Assembly (NCBI RefSeq): GCF_000499845.2
Contig: NC_023751.2
Coordinates: 30,351,475 to 30,415,474 of the forward strand
DNA: 64,000 nucleotides
From: Phaseolus vulgaris
Lineage: Eukaryota; Streptophyta; Magnoliopsida; Fabales; Fabaceae
Reading direction: 5' to 3'
Positions 25,206-36,131 of the stretch are shown here, piece by piece (the stretch's first letter is position 1; every line of letters starts with the position of its first letter). Made by a program: the position numbers and the translations under genes. Below the pieces are notes generated by a model. That model saw nothing but the letters and a program-made list of their open reading frames with translations, did not search any database and was not told the DNA's origin.

Positions 25206-25792
25206 AATTAGATCATTTAGTTAACAAATATTAATAACACATAAAAAAAACTCATATTAATTTACTAAACTCGTAAGTTGTATTCAATTATTTCTTTTAA
25301 GGCAACATCTTTAAGAGATTTCAATAATCAAGTCAATAATAATAACAAGTACACGTATTACCATAGCACAAATCAGTTTTTCTACAATGAGTACATAACA
25401 TACTCATGATTACTTTGTTTTAATTTTTTATTGAAATTGAGACTTTTTATATATAAAATTTATGTTAGACATCAGTGAATTTTCACAATCTCATGTATTA
25501 TCTCATAAAGTATATCACAAATGAGAAAAAAAAAGTTACAAAAAGATGTGGGGACCACACTAACAAGAAATCTTAAAAAAAGAACTTAAGTTTAATAAGT
25601 TTTGTTGAAACCTTATAAACGGTTTATACCTACTACACGCTTTATATCCCACTAGACGGTCTCATAACCAATAAACTATGGGTGTAGTTTGAGTTTTGAT
25701 GATAACAAAAACAATATGAATGTTCTATCTATTTTAGATGTGATTTATAACACTTGAACATTCAAACAATGTTTTATTCAACTATAGTATAT
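24331..25792. other. AT-rich intergenic DNA with (TA)n at 25181-25205
   Basis: No gene is seen. Near 25700 the phrase gttttgatgataacaaaaac resembles the start of some legume copia LTRs, next to the remnant that follows. Confidence 0.4.
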
Positions 25793-26760
25793 AACACTTG
25801 AATCAAACAACCTTGGATCATAACTTTGAGTGGATTAACAAATTCAAACTATACAAGACACACACACAACCAGCAACAGGGTCTTCAAGCAATCCACTTG
25901 GATTTGGAGACATCAAAGTCTATGTTCAACACTTTCTTATTAACTTTGGTTGAATTCCTTTTGTGTTTACATATGAAACAAAGTTGTCCAGATTTACCAC
26001 AAGTAGTCTTGACATTTTTCTTAATATGTTTCTTACTCTTAAGGTCATAGCCTAAACCAACCTTATTTGATGCATATCTAGAGTTTGAAAAAAGAATGTT
26101 TAGAGTTTTGGAACTCTCACTAAACTTTGCAAAATCATTTTTACAATAGGTTATTTTTCCTTCAAGATTTTTTTTTCTTTTTTACATATGATATATGAGT
26201 TTATTCTAGATATGACATCTTTTCCTTAGTTGCTAAATGATTCTATTTGAGCTTTTCATTTTCAATAACTAAAACTTTAAATTTTTGTTTCAATTTAAAT
26301 TATTGCTAGGAGATTTTGTTATAACTATTAAGAAGATCTTTGTAAGAAAGATCATCAACTTCCTCTTTATCAGATGATGAAAAGGATGAGTCTAGTGCAA
26401 TTTTTGAAGAAAGATCATGCTTACCAGTAACGCCTTCAAGAGGACCTTAACTAAAGAAGAATACATTCAAGAATTTATCTTTGAATTTTGGAAGACGTTA
26501 AGCATAATTACTCAAGTTGTAGAAATCACAAGCTTTTGTAATATTTATATAACAACATTAGACATTGTTTGACATGAGTTAGATTCGAAGATAACATATG
26601 TCGTTGAAGTTAAAAGTCTAGCAAAAAAAGTAGAAAAGGAAGATAAAAGAATACTTGATAACAAAAGGAGAACAAGTAACATTGCATGTTGAGGCACTTG
26701 CTAAAGCTAAAGAAGATGTCAGGGAAGAAGCAAAAGCTTGAGTCACTGCAAAAGTTATCA
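25793..26760 (-). mobile_element. Copia remnant: piece of LTR joined to decayed gag
   Basis: Positions 25793-25931 match 48625-48766, the outer end of the copia LTR (gagtggattaacaaattcaa, cagcaacagggtcttcaagc). On the minus strand, just inside, are gag-like readings. These include an acidic patch (SSFSSSDKEEVDDLSYKDLL at 26410-26340) and a K-rich GLGYDLKSKKHIKK segment with CFICKHK (26050-25960). Pol is missing, so the 3' LTR start sits next to gag; a large internal deletion is implied. Confidence 0.6.
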
Positions 26761-27634
26761 TCCAAGTTCATGCTGAAGCTTAAGGAAATGAAGTGTGATT
26801 CATGATCACTATGAATAACAAGTTCTTTAAATAGAAGCTAATGTTGCCAAATTTGGGTACCAAGCAAGCTCTTGATACCAAATGATGAAGATTCTTCTTA
26901 GCCTTAAAGAATTTTGCTCCTAACTAAGACATGGACTTAGCTTATGGTACAAAATTTTGAATTGAGTGATTCCGAAACAAGGTGAAATTTCATGAAATAA
27001 CATGCAATTTAAAATCTCTAAATAATTGAAAAAAATATTTGTAAAACTTGATTTACAATTTAAAAAAATTTGATGAACAAATTTGAAATTTGCATGATGA
27101 TATTATGAATTTTGAATCCTAAAATTTGCATAATTGGAAAATAAAGATTCTAACATGTAGAATTGGAATTAGAAAAAAAAAATTATAAGATAGGTATCAT
27201 CAACAATATCAAGTTTTATAAGTCTTAAGGATCGCCACAAGAATTAAGAAATTCTTGATAAGATCAAATTATTTAAAAAAAAATTCTAATCGAAAAATTG
27301 CTCTCACTTTAATTAACAATTAAACATTTTGTTTATTCCATTCACTCTTAAATTATTTAAAAAATTTATTTTTCTTACACTTCGAAGTATATAAAAATAT
27401 AATCCCAACATTTTGATGTATAACTAATATATTTTATACATATTTTACAAAGAAAAACAGCATAACTAAATTTATGGACTTAAGACTGTAAAAGATGATA
27501 TTCTAGCAATTGGGTTTCTTTTTTCATGTGGGCCTCTACATGTTGGACCCATCATGTAATTGCACTTTAACAATGATTTTGTATTCTTTCATAATTTTAG
27601 TTATAATAATATCTAAACTTAATAGATAACTATA

Positions 27635-27665
<31 letters not shown>

Positions 27666-28825
27666 GTACATATGTATATATATGTAGAAATTGAGCAAGG
27701 AATATTGATGTTAATGACAGTGTTAGTGGCAACGCTATCAAAAGCAAATATATCACAACAAAATTTTGTAATATAGTATACTAGATCATTTTCTTATGAA
27801 AAAAAAATCAGTTTCTTTTAATTTCATTACTAGAGGATAATTTATTGAATCGAATAGAATTAAAAATTGAGATTACAGTATCAAATGAACGAAATCATCA
27901 ATCCAAATATACAAATTAATTGCAATAAAATCATCATTGTTCTAACAAAATTCAGAGTTATTCACGATCACATCAACACAAAATCACTCGCATAATAACC
28001 TGACATATATTAAGGAAAATTGAAATTATAATCACAATCTCTAATAATTACAAATTTAAGAACTCAAAATTACTTAAACGATTATTCACTATCCTAACCT
28101 TAAATTCGAGTGTCACAAAGGTATAAAAGTTTATTCACTATACAAATTGAGATATATCTGAAATATTCTATTTTATTTATTTATTATTTATTAATAAAAA
28201 ACCCTTAAATTGAATAAATCTAATCTATTTTAGTTCCAAACTTAAAACATTTATAATTAAAAGTTAAATTCAGAACTGGAAAGTAAAAAAGAAAGAAAAA
28301 TCATTTGAATTCGCAATTAAATAAAAAAAGCTCAAATTTTATCCATCATCGGAGGAACCATGAATTAGCCTTCAATCTCCATTAGAAATTAATTGAAGAA
28401 CATAACATAAAAAGAAGAAAAAAGAGAGAGGTAAAATATGTGATATTTTTTCATAATAAACTCATTTAAAAGAACTTTACAAATGAAACTGTACCAGTAT
28501 TATTCATAGAAGTAGCGGTTCATTTTGGAAATCCCGTCTCCATAACCTTTCCAAAATTTTAAAATCGTTGTAAGAAATCTAAATAGAATAAACAATATTA
28601 TTTTTTACCGTAACAAGATATGTTGCAGGGCCCAATGTTTTTCCTTTCCTCTTCTCCTTATTTTTGCTTCTCTTCTTAGACTCTGCATTTCTTTTTCTTC
28701 CCTTTGAATTTCTTCTTCTTTCTCAAAAATGTTGCAGTGATTGGAATAGTAATATTTTTATACCCTTATTTTATATACAGATAACCTTATTAGAATATAA
28801 TTATATATATATATATATATATATA
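26761..28825. other. AT-rich intergenic DNA with compound (TA)n tracts
   Basis: TA-rich microsatellites lie at 27630-27682 and 28801-28826. A pyrimidine-rich stretch at 28640-28730 has an open frame (28664-28873) with no domain. No gene is supported. Confidence 0.4.
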
Positions 28826-30770
28826 AATAAGTCATATAACTTTTATAACTTTTATGTTGGATTTAGGATTTAGGGTTGAAAGATGTATTGTTCATGAACA
28901 CAGAAATGAGGGTGTCAAGTACCAAAGAGATGTTGTGAGAAAGAAGGATATGGATTTGTGGGAGTGTATGATTTTCTCATCCATGGTGAGGTGCGAAGAT
29001 AACACTAGAAAGGAAGAAAAGACAAATCAATATTAATTGAAATACATATTTGCCTTTTTTTTTGTCTTTTATGAGTGAATTTTTGTACATTCTTACACTA
29101 TTAAATCACATAAATCGATTCTCACACTATTAACACCCACAAATCAATTCTCACAATATTAACACATACAAATCGATTTTCAAAATATTAACACACAAAA
29201 ATTGATTTTCACACTATTAACATACAAAAATGAATTAACACACTCACAAATCAATTTTTACACTATTAATATACATGCACAAATCGATTTTCACACTATT
29301 AACACGTACAAAAATCGATTCTCACACTATTAACACACAAAAATCGATTCTCACAATATTAACACACACAAAAATCGATTTTCATAATATTAACACACAA
29401 ATCGATTTTCATAATATTTTTTAAAATACAAAAATTTTATTTTACATAATAAATGTTTAAATATTAAATTAATTTTAAATGTAATTATACAATTAAATAT
29501 AATATAATATAATATAATAAAAACTATAATATAATGTAATTTAATAAAAAATAAAAAGTAATATAATATAATATCATTTAATTTAATAAAAAATATAATT
29601 TAATAAAATATATAATATAATAAGAATAAAATAATATTTAAAAATTAATAATAATTAAATAAATTTATTAAATAATAATATCATTAATAATGATTATTTT
29701 AGTTTTATTTTATTTGTATTAAATATTTAATATTATTGCTAATAAAAATAAATAATAATAAAAATAAAATTATAATATAATTTATTTATTTATTTATATA
29801 AAAATAAATTTATATAATAATAATATTATTAAGTATAAAATAAATAAATAAATTAATTAATTAGTTCTTTAAAATATAAGAGTAAGTTTTAAATCTTAAT
29901 ATTTTATTAATTAAATAAAATAAATTTTAATCACCCTCATCACATCACAAACTTATTTTTATGAAAAAATTTCATATTCCAAAAAAGTTGTGTTTTTTTT
30001 AAAAAACTATTCAAAGAATAGTTCACAAAATTTTAATTAACTCAAATGTAAACACCTCATATTTTATTATTTAACTAGTTTTAAAGAGAAAGATAAATTT
30101 GTAATCTTACATCAAAATTCAAAATTTTTACATGGACTCATCCTATCACTCACAAACTCCAATAAATTTTTCTGACACATCCACTATAACATATCATAAT
30201 TCAAACAAATTCACTTTTTTCTCATTTTTCTCTCAAATTCTCACACATCTACTCTATTAAAATTTCACACATTTCCTCCTCCATTCCAAACACACCCTTA
30301 AGCTTTATCATTATTATATTATTATAAGAGAGTTCCAATTGATTGTATATTAGTAAGAGATTGGAAAGAGTCCCACAACCCACTAGTAAATTGTTTCAAA
30401 TTACACATGTTAAATGTAAAAAAAAAAAAATCTTTTATTAAAATGTGGATGCATCTAATTAGATGGAGAAATTTTGAAAGGTTGTAATGAGATTGAGAAA
30501 TATTAGTTTGACAAGTGTATAATGAAAGTTTAAAAAAAAATTCTCCATCTCATCGGAGCAATTTACTGTTGGTTATTAATATATCATGACTTTAATAAAA
30601 ACATCATTTTTCAAATAATTATGTAGTTATATGTAATATTAGAGTAATAATATCCGTAATTTAATAGCATTTTGCAAGAACTTTCTTCCACGTTACACAT
30701 GCTATTGGTCAACCCTTGATTATGAGCTTTGTCGACAAGCACCACCACTCCCATCTTTGTGAGGTCAAAC
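28826..30770. repeat. Segmental duplication, copy A
   Basis: Copy A is collinear with copy B (30787-32610). Shared landmarks in order are: attgttcatgaacac(a/t)g, tatgattttctcatccatg, the cgatt minisatellite, the long AT-only tract, tttatgaaaaaatttcatat, the cccacaacccactagtaaat block, and catgctattggtcaaccctt near the end. Copy A has an extra stretch of about 80 bp (30500-30560) that copy B lacks. The two copies are tandem and in the same orientation. Confidence 0.85.
29090..29425. repeat. Minisatellite A, about 30-bp unit
   Basis: About eleven irregular copies of a unit like acacacaaatcgattctcac followed by actattaac. Unit length varies around 28-32 bp. Confidence 0.9.
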
Positions 30771-30946
30771 AAGAGAAATTGCTATTGAATAAGTCGTATA
30801 AATTTTATGTTGAGTTTAAATTGAGGGATGAATTGTTCATGAACACTGAACTGAGGGTGCCATTCGCGTTTGTATGTGATGAGAAAGAAGAGCATGAATT
30901 TGCGGGAATGTATGATTTTCTCATCCATGTTGAGGTGCGAAAATAG
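30716..30946 (+). other. Small open frame of unknown identity in the duplication
   Basis: A 76-residue frame is rich in charged and aromatic residues (NKSYKFYVEFKLRDELFMN, EHEFAGMYDFLIHVEV). A mutated version lies in copy A at 28854-29036 (frame broken and diverged). Its composition looks more like an exon than the AT-rich surroundings. It may be a captured or orphaned exon of an old gene. I do not recognise the family. Confidence 0.3.
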
Positions 30947-32610
30947 CCATAGAAAGGAAAAAAAGAAAAATCAACATTAATTGAAATACATGTTTACCTT
31001 TCTTTTGACCATTTATGAGTAGTGAACTTTTGCACAAAGATTTTCATACTATTAACACACATAAATCGATTTTTACACTATTAACACACAAACTGATTCT
31101 CACACTATTAATACATAAATCGATTTTCATAATATTTACACATACAAATCGATCCTCACAATATTAACACACACAAATCGGTTTTCACACTATTAATACA
31201 CACAAATGAATTCTAACACTATTAACACACACGCACAAATCAATTTTCACACTATTAACACACACAAAAATTGATTCTCACACTATTAACACACACAAAT
31301 CGATTCTCACTATATTAACATGCACACAAATCGATTTTCATAATATTAACACACAAATCAATTTTCATAATATTTTTCAAAATACAAAAGTTTTATTTTA
31401 CATAAATGTTTAAATAATTAATTAATTTTAAATGTAATAATATAATTAAATATACTATACTATAATATAATAAAAAACTATAATATAATGTAATTTAATA
31501 AAATAAAAAGTAATATAATATCATTTAATTTAATAAAATATATAATATAATAAGAATAAAATAATATTTAAAAATTAATAATAATTAAATAATTTTATTA
31601 AATAATAATATCATTAATAATAATTATTTTAGTTTTATTTTATTTGTATCAAATATTTAATATTATTGTTAATAAAAGAAAATAATAATAATTAATAATA
31701 ATAAAAATAAAATTATAATATAATATAGTTATTTATATAAAAAAAATTTATATAATAGTAACATTATTAATTATAAAATAAATACATTAGTTAATTAATT
31801 AGTTTTTCAAAATAATCTTAGTCTTTTATTAATTAAATAAAATAAAAATTTAATCACACCCATCAAATCACAAACTTATTTTTATGAAAAATTTTCATAT
31901 TCCAAAAAACTCGTGTTATTTTAAATAATTATTCAAAAAAAATTCATAAAATTTTAATTAACTCAAATGTACACAAAAATACCTCATATTTTATTATTTA
32001 AATATTTTTAAAGACAAAGGTAATTTTGTAATCTTACATCAAAATTTAAAATTCCTACATGAACTCATCTTATCTCTCACTAACTCCAATAAATTTTATT
32101 CACACATCCACTTTTTTTCACACTTTTATCTTAAATTCTCACACATCTAATTTCCCAAAATTTCACACATTTCTTCAACATTCCAAACATATCCTTAAGC
32201 TTTATCATTATTATATTATTAGAAGAGAGTTCCCAATTGATTGTATATTAGTAAGAGATTGAGAAAGAGTCCCACAACCCACTAGTAAATTGTTTCAGAT
32301 TACACATGTTAAATGTAAAAAAAAAAATAATCTTTTATTAAAATGTGGATCCATGGAGAAATTTTGAAAGGTTGTAATGAGATTGGGAGCAATTTACTGT
32401 TGGTTATTAATATATCATGACTTTAATAAAAACATAATTTTTCAAATAATTATGCAGTTATATGTAATTTAAAAGTAATGGTATCCGTAATTTAATCCAT
32501 TTTGCAAGAACTTTCCTCCACGTTACACATGCTATTGGTCAACCCTTGATTATGAGCTTTGTTTAAAAGCATCACCACTCCCATCTTTGCTGAGTTCAAC
32601 CAAGAGAAAC
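30787..32610. repeat. Segmental duplication, copy B
   Basis: This is the second tandem copy, offset 1.84-1.94 kb from copy A, with small indels throughout. Its right end (catgctattggtcaaccctt at 32537) lies about 300 bp before the DUF2921 gene, so part of that gene's upstream region is also present in duplicate at 30700-30786. Confidence 0.85.
31040..31375. repeat. Minisatellite B, about 30-bp unit
   Basis: The counterpart of the array at 29090, with the same acacacaaatcgatt(c/t)tcac and attaac unit but different copy arrangement. Confidence 0.9.
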
Positions 32611-32849
32611 TGCAACTTCTTTCAGGTCAACTCCTCTCCATTATTATGGATCTATCTTCCCTTTAACCATCTATCCAATTATTACAAGTCCCTGTTTTAT
32701 TCTTTAACCAACCAGGGATCATGCCAAGTTCATAATCATTCCTCTGATTTTTCCCTTTTTGTGTCACCCAATTGGCTTTAGTCTTTTTATTATGTCATAC
32801 ACTTCTACCATGTTTCCAATGTTCTAGTTAGGGGTTAATTTTTCCCAGT

Positions 32850-35800
32850 ATGATGGCCGAATCTGCAAGTCTAAGCCTTTATACTTTGTTCCAACTGCTT
32901 ATGCTTCTTTCCCAGTCGACTGCTTACAAGAATTTCGGAGTGGAATCTTCAATAGTCTACAGATACAATCGTGTAGCTGAAATAGAAAAGCATTGTAACC
33001 CATATGTTACTTCATCATACCAATCAGTTCCTGATGACAATAGAGATTACACACTTCAAACAGAACTCTCTTTCGGTAATGGAGATTGGAACCAGGAGAA
33101 TGGCGGTTTTCCATTGATGCCATTTGATGAGAGTGATTTGCAGTCCCCTCATGGAGCAGATAGATTACAACTTGCTTCATTTAAAATGGAGGACATCAAT
33201 ATAGTTCACCACAAAGAAAATGCTTCAGTCAATGTTGGAGGGATATTGTCAATAGGCATATCTAGAAATACTACAATTTATCCTTCTGTTTACTATCCTC
33301 CACCATATTTCACCATGATGCCTGGTTTCTCCATCCTCACTGTTGTATTGGAAGGGGTCTATTTTGAAAGTGGGGGAGATCGTTTGTTGTGTCTTTTGGG
33401 GAACGCAGCTTTACCCATATCAGAACCCCATGTTGAATATTGGGATATATCCAATAGTCATTGGTCCGGTTATAGCAACCAATCACGTCTATTCCAAGAT
33501 GATCAGATATTGCTTCTTCTCAGGTACCCTCAGAAATTCAATTTGACTAGCAGGGCTATAAAGGGTGAAATTAGAAGTTTAAACAAACATGGAACCTTGA
33601 ATTACTTTGATAATGTTCACATTTCTTCTCAGTTGAATCGGTATTCCAATTATCAGTTTAGTCCAGAATCAATGCCAAGATCTTGTGATGATAATAATAA
33701 ACACTTCTTTCAAGAGGAATGGGAAGAATATGGTGTACTCACATTCAGTGGCTGTGAGTTTTGCAAGACTCTTGAAAGTATTTCAGAACCTTTCAACGTT
33801 ATCCCAAATTACAAGTTAAGCAAATTAAGCCCTCTCCAACCAGGAAAAGAATTTGGCATGGCTCACTGGAGATTGAACCATGAAGACTTCAGGCTTGTCT
33901 TCCAGCATGTAATATGTGTGGAGGAAACTAACAATCGTAGTATAAAAAATGCAAGAATTTCAGCAACACTGAGAGTGTTTCCTGCATCCATACCAGAAGA
34001 TACTGCAAGAGAAAGAACAGGCCTCTCCAACCTTACATTGTTGGCGGAGGGTACATGGGATTCATCAAGTGGGAAACTATGCATGATAGGATGTCCTGGT
34101 GAAGTTATTTCAGTGTCCGAAGAATGTAACTATCAGATATTCTTATACTTTCCACGAGTGTACTCCATTAAGCAGAGAAGTCTCATACTGGGAAGTATAT
34201 CAAGAATTGGCAATGAAACGAACATGTTCTTCCCTCTGCTGATTAATTATGTGCCGCGTCCTGTGTTTCTCCATAGGAGTATTGGTCCATGCGGTTCTTA
34301 TTTATCATATAATTACTCGGTGGTCCAGCTAGCAACTTCAATGAGAAGGAAAAATCAGCCGTCAAAATTCACACTTCTCAAACATTTATCATTCTTGAAG
34401 TATCCAGCTTTGGAAGACGAACAAGATGTACTTGCTCAGCTACTTTTTCTTTCCAAGAATCTCAATATTGAGGCATATACAATTTGCAAGCATTGTTTAG
34501 ACAAACATAGCTCAAGGGTCTTCATCCATATGGAGGTGTTTTCTTTAGGTTCATTATTCAGTCCATATGTACCCAGGTTGAGTAAAAATGATGGACGAAG
34601 GAAACCTACAGGAACTGAAAAATTCACTACTGCAGAAATTCTCGATATCTCATTGCATCTTATATTCAATGAAAGATCTTCAGTGTTTCCAATCAAGCAA
34701 TATAAACATTTGTCACCTTTATTCTTGGAAGGTGTATATGATCCTTTAGCTGGTCAAATGTATCTAATTGGTTGCAGAATGGTTTCAAATGTGAGCACCA
34801 ATGTTGAGCTCGGCATAGATTGTCTAATTGATGTTAAGGTTCAGTATCCTCCTTTAACTGGACGATGGCTGAAAAATCCTTCAGTTGAAATGACCATTTC
34901 TAGTCAAAGGCCTAAAAATGACCCTCTTCATTTTAACGCTATAGCTTTTCAGACAGACATTATTCCCTACTTAAAGCATTACGATGATGCCGCCTTCAGA
35001 AAACGCTTTGAAAGAGTTCTTAGGATACTGATTTCCTGTGCTCTTGCAGGAATCGTCTTTAGCCAACTAAGTTACATGAACAGAAACGTGGCTTCCATTC
35101 CTCACATGTCTCTTGTCATGGTTGCTGAACAGATTCTTGGTTTTGGTGCTGAGTTGCTTAGGGATACCGAGATCCTTTTGGAATCAAAGGAATCTTCAGC
35201 TTACAGAGAATTTTCTCACGATGCTCATGGTTATTATGAACACATACTGAATCCCTTAGAAATCATAACAAGGCTAATGATTCTTGTTGCCTTGCTTCTT
35301 ACCATAAGGCTGTACAAGAAGGTGTCAAAAGCTAAGAAAAGGATAAATGTATATGGGTCTAACAAGGAAAAGCGCCTACCACAAAATAGGAATGCTGTTT
35401 TATTGATTTTGAAGGTTCACACTGTTGTGTCTCTGGTGCTAACATGCATACTGAGAATTGAGTTTTTTCTCGGAAATAATTTAAGGTCTCTAGATTGGAT
35501 TGATTTTGTTGTTATGCCTGACGTGTTGATTCAACAAGTGCTAATGCATGCGCTTTGGGCTCAAAATCTTTTTCTGGTTCCTCAAGCTCTTAAGAAGTCT
35601 GTGTGGCAAAGCAAAGTTAAGCCTTTGAGGAAAATGTACTATGTTGGACTAACACTGCTAAGGCTAATTCTCTATTCTTATGACTACATCAGAGACCCTG
35701 TCCTAGTTCCATACTCTGATAATGGTGATTTCAACAGAACTACCTCAAATTTCTTTTCCATTTATGGCATCGCTGGCGCCACAGTTCCCATCATTATGGT

Positions 35801-35864
35801 TTTAGTTGCAAGTGTGGTTCACATTCAACAAAGCTGCAGTACTCGGAAATCATTGTGCCAATAA
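32850..35864 (+). CDS. DUF2921 family membrane protein
   Basis: A single exon of 1004 residues. The start is one of two adjacent ATGs (32850 or 32853). A hydrophobic stretch at residues 8-25 (LYTLFQLLMLLSQSTAY) looks like a signal peptide. A large extracytoplasmic region follows with many N-x-S/T sites and two repeated sections marked by ILTVVLEGVYFESGGDRLLC and LSPLFLEGVYDPLAGQMYLI, plus a third LLAEGTWDSSSGKLCMIGC. Roughly five or six membrane helices lie from residue 720 to 985, for example LRILISCALAGIVFSQL and VPIIMVLVASVVHIQ. The layout matches plant DUF2921 proteins. Some relatives (FLY1/FLY2) add a C-terminal RING and act as endomembrane E3 ligases, but no RING is present here, so the biochemical role is unknown. 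Confidence 0.9.
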   Translation: MMAESASLSLYTLFQLLMLLSQSTAYKNFGVESSIVYRYNRVAEIEKHCNPYVTSSYQSVPDDNRDYTLQTELSFGNGDWNQENGGFPLMPFDESDLQSPHGADRLQLASFKMEDINIVHHKENASVNVGGILSIGISRNTTIYPSVYYPPPYFTMMPGFSILTVVLEGVYFESGGDRLLCLLGNAALPISEPHVEYWDISNSHWSGYSNQSRLFQDDQILLLLRYPQKFNLTSRAIKGEIRSLNKHGTLNYFDNVHISSQLNRYSNYQFSPESMPRSCDDNNKHFFQEEWEEYGVLTFSGCEFCKTLESISEPFNVIPNYKLSKLSPLQPGKEFGMAHWRLNHEDFRLVFQHVICVEETNNRSIKNARISATLRVFPASIPEDTARERTGLSNLTLLAEGTWDSSSGKLCMIGCPGEVISVSEECNYQIFLYFPRVYSIKQRSLILGSISRIGNETNMFFPLLINYVPRPVFLHRSIGPCGSYLSYNYSVVQLATSMRRKNQPSKFTLLKHLSFLKYPALEDEQDVLAQLLFLSKNLNIEAYTICKHCLDKHSSRVFIHMEVFSLGSLFSPYVPRLSKNDGRRKPTGTEKFTTAEILDISLHLIFNERSSVFPIKQYKHLSPLFLEGVYDPLAGQMYLIGCRMVSNVSTNVELGIDCLIDVKVQYPPLTGRWLKNPSVEMTISSQRPKNDPLHFNAIAFQTDIIPYLKHYDDAAFRKRFERVLRILISCALAGIVFSQLSYMNRNVASIPHMSLVMVAEQILGFGAELLRDTEILLESKESSAYREFSHDAHGYYEHILNPLEIITRLMILVALLLTIRLYKKVSKAKKRINVYGSNKEKRLPQNRNAVLLILKVHTVVSLVLTCILRIEFFLGNNLRSLDWIDFVVMPDVLIQQVLMHALWAQNLFLVPQALKKSVWQSKVKPLRKMYYVGLTLLRLILYSYDYIRDPVLVPYSDNGDFNRTTSNFFSIYGIAGATVPIIMVLVASVVHIQQSCSTRKSLCQ

Positions 35865-36131
35865 ATGTAAAATTGCTATTTTGTGTGCCATTTAACTGTG
35901 ACCTGCAAATTATTTCTATAATCGAACATCTGAATCAATGAGAATTCTATGTTACTGTTGCAATTAATAGTTTTAATTTATTATGTTAGATACTTTACCT
36001 TTCATTTAGAGAATACAAATAAAAAAGATTATGTATAAGGGAGAAAATAATATGCAAAGGGAATAAATGAATTTTAAATAAATAAAAACTAAAGGATAAA
36101 ATTTGTGTAACTAGAGTTGATGATGTAGCAT

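Noticed and set aside
29440..29900. Very long AT-only tract as a candidate matrix-attachment or origin site
   Set aside because: Composition alone does not support either role, and the tract is duplicated with its neighbours at 31380-31830.
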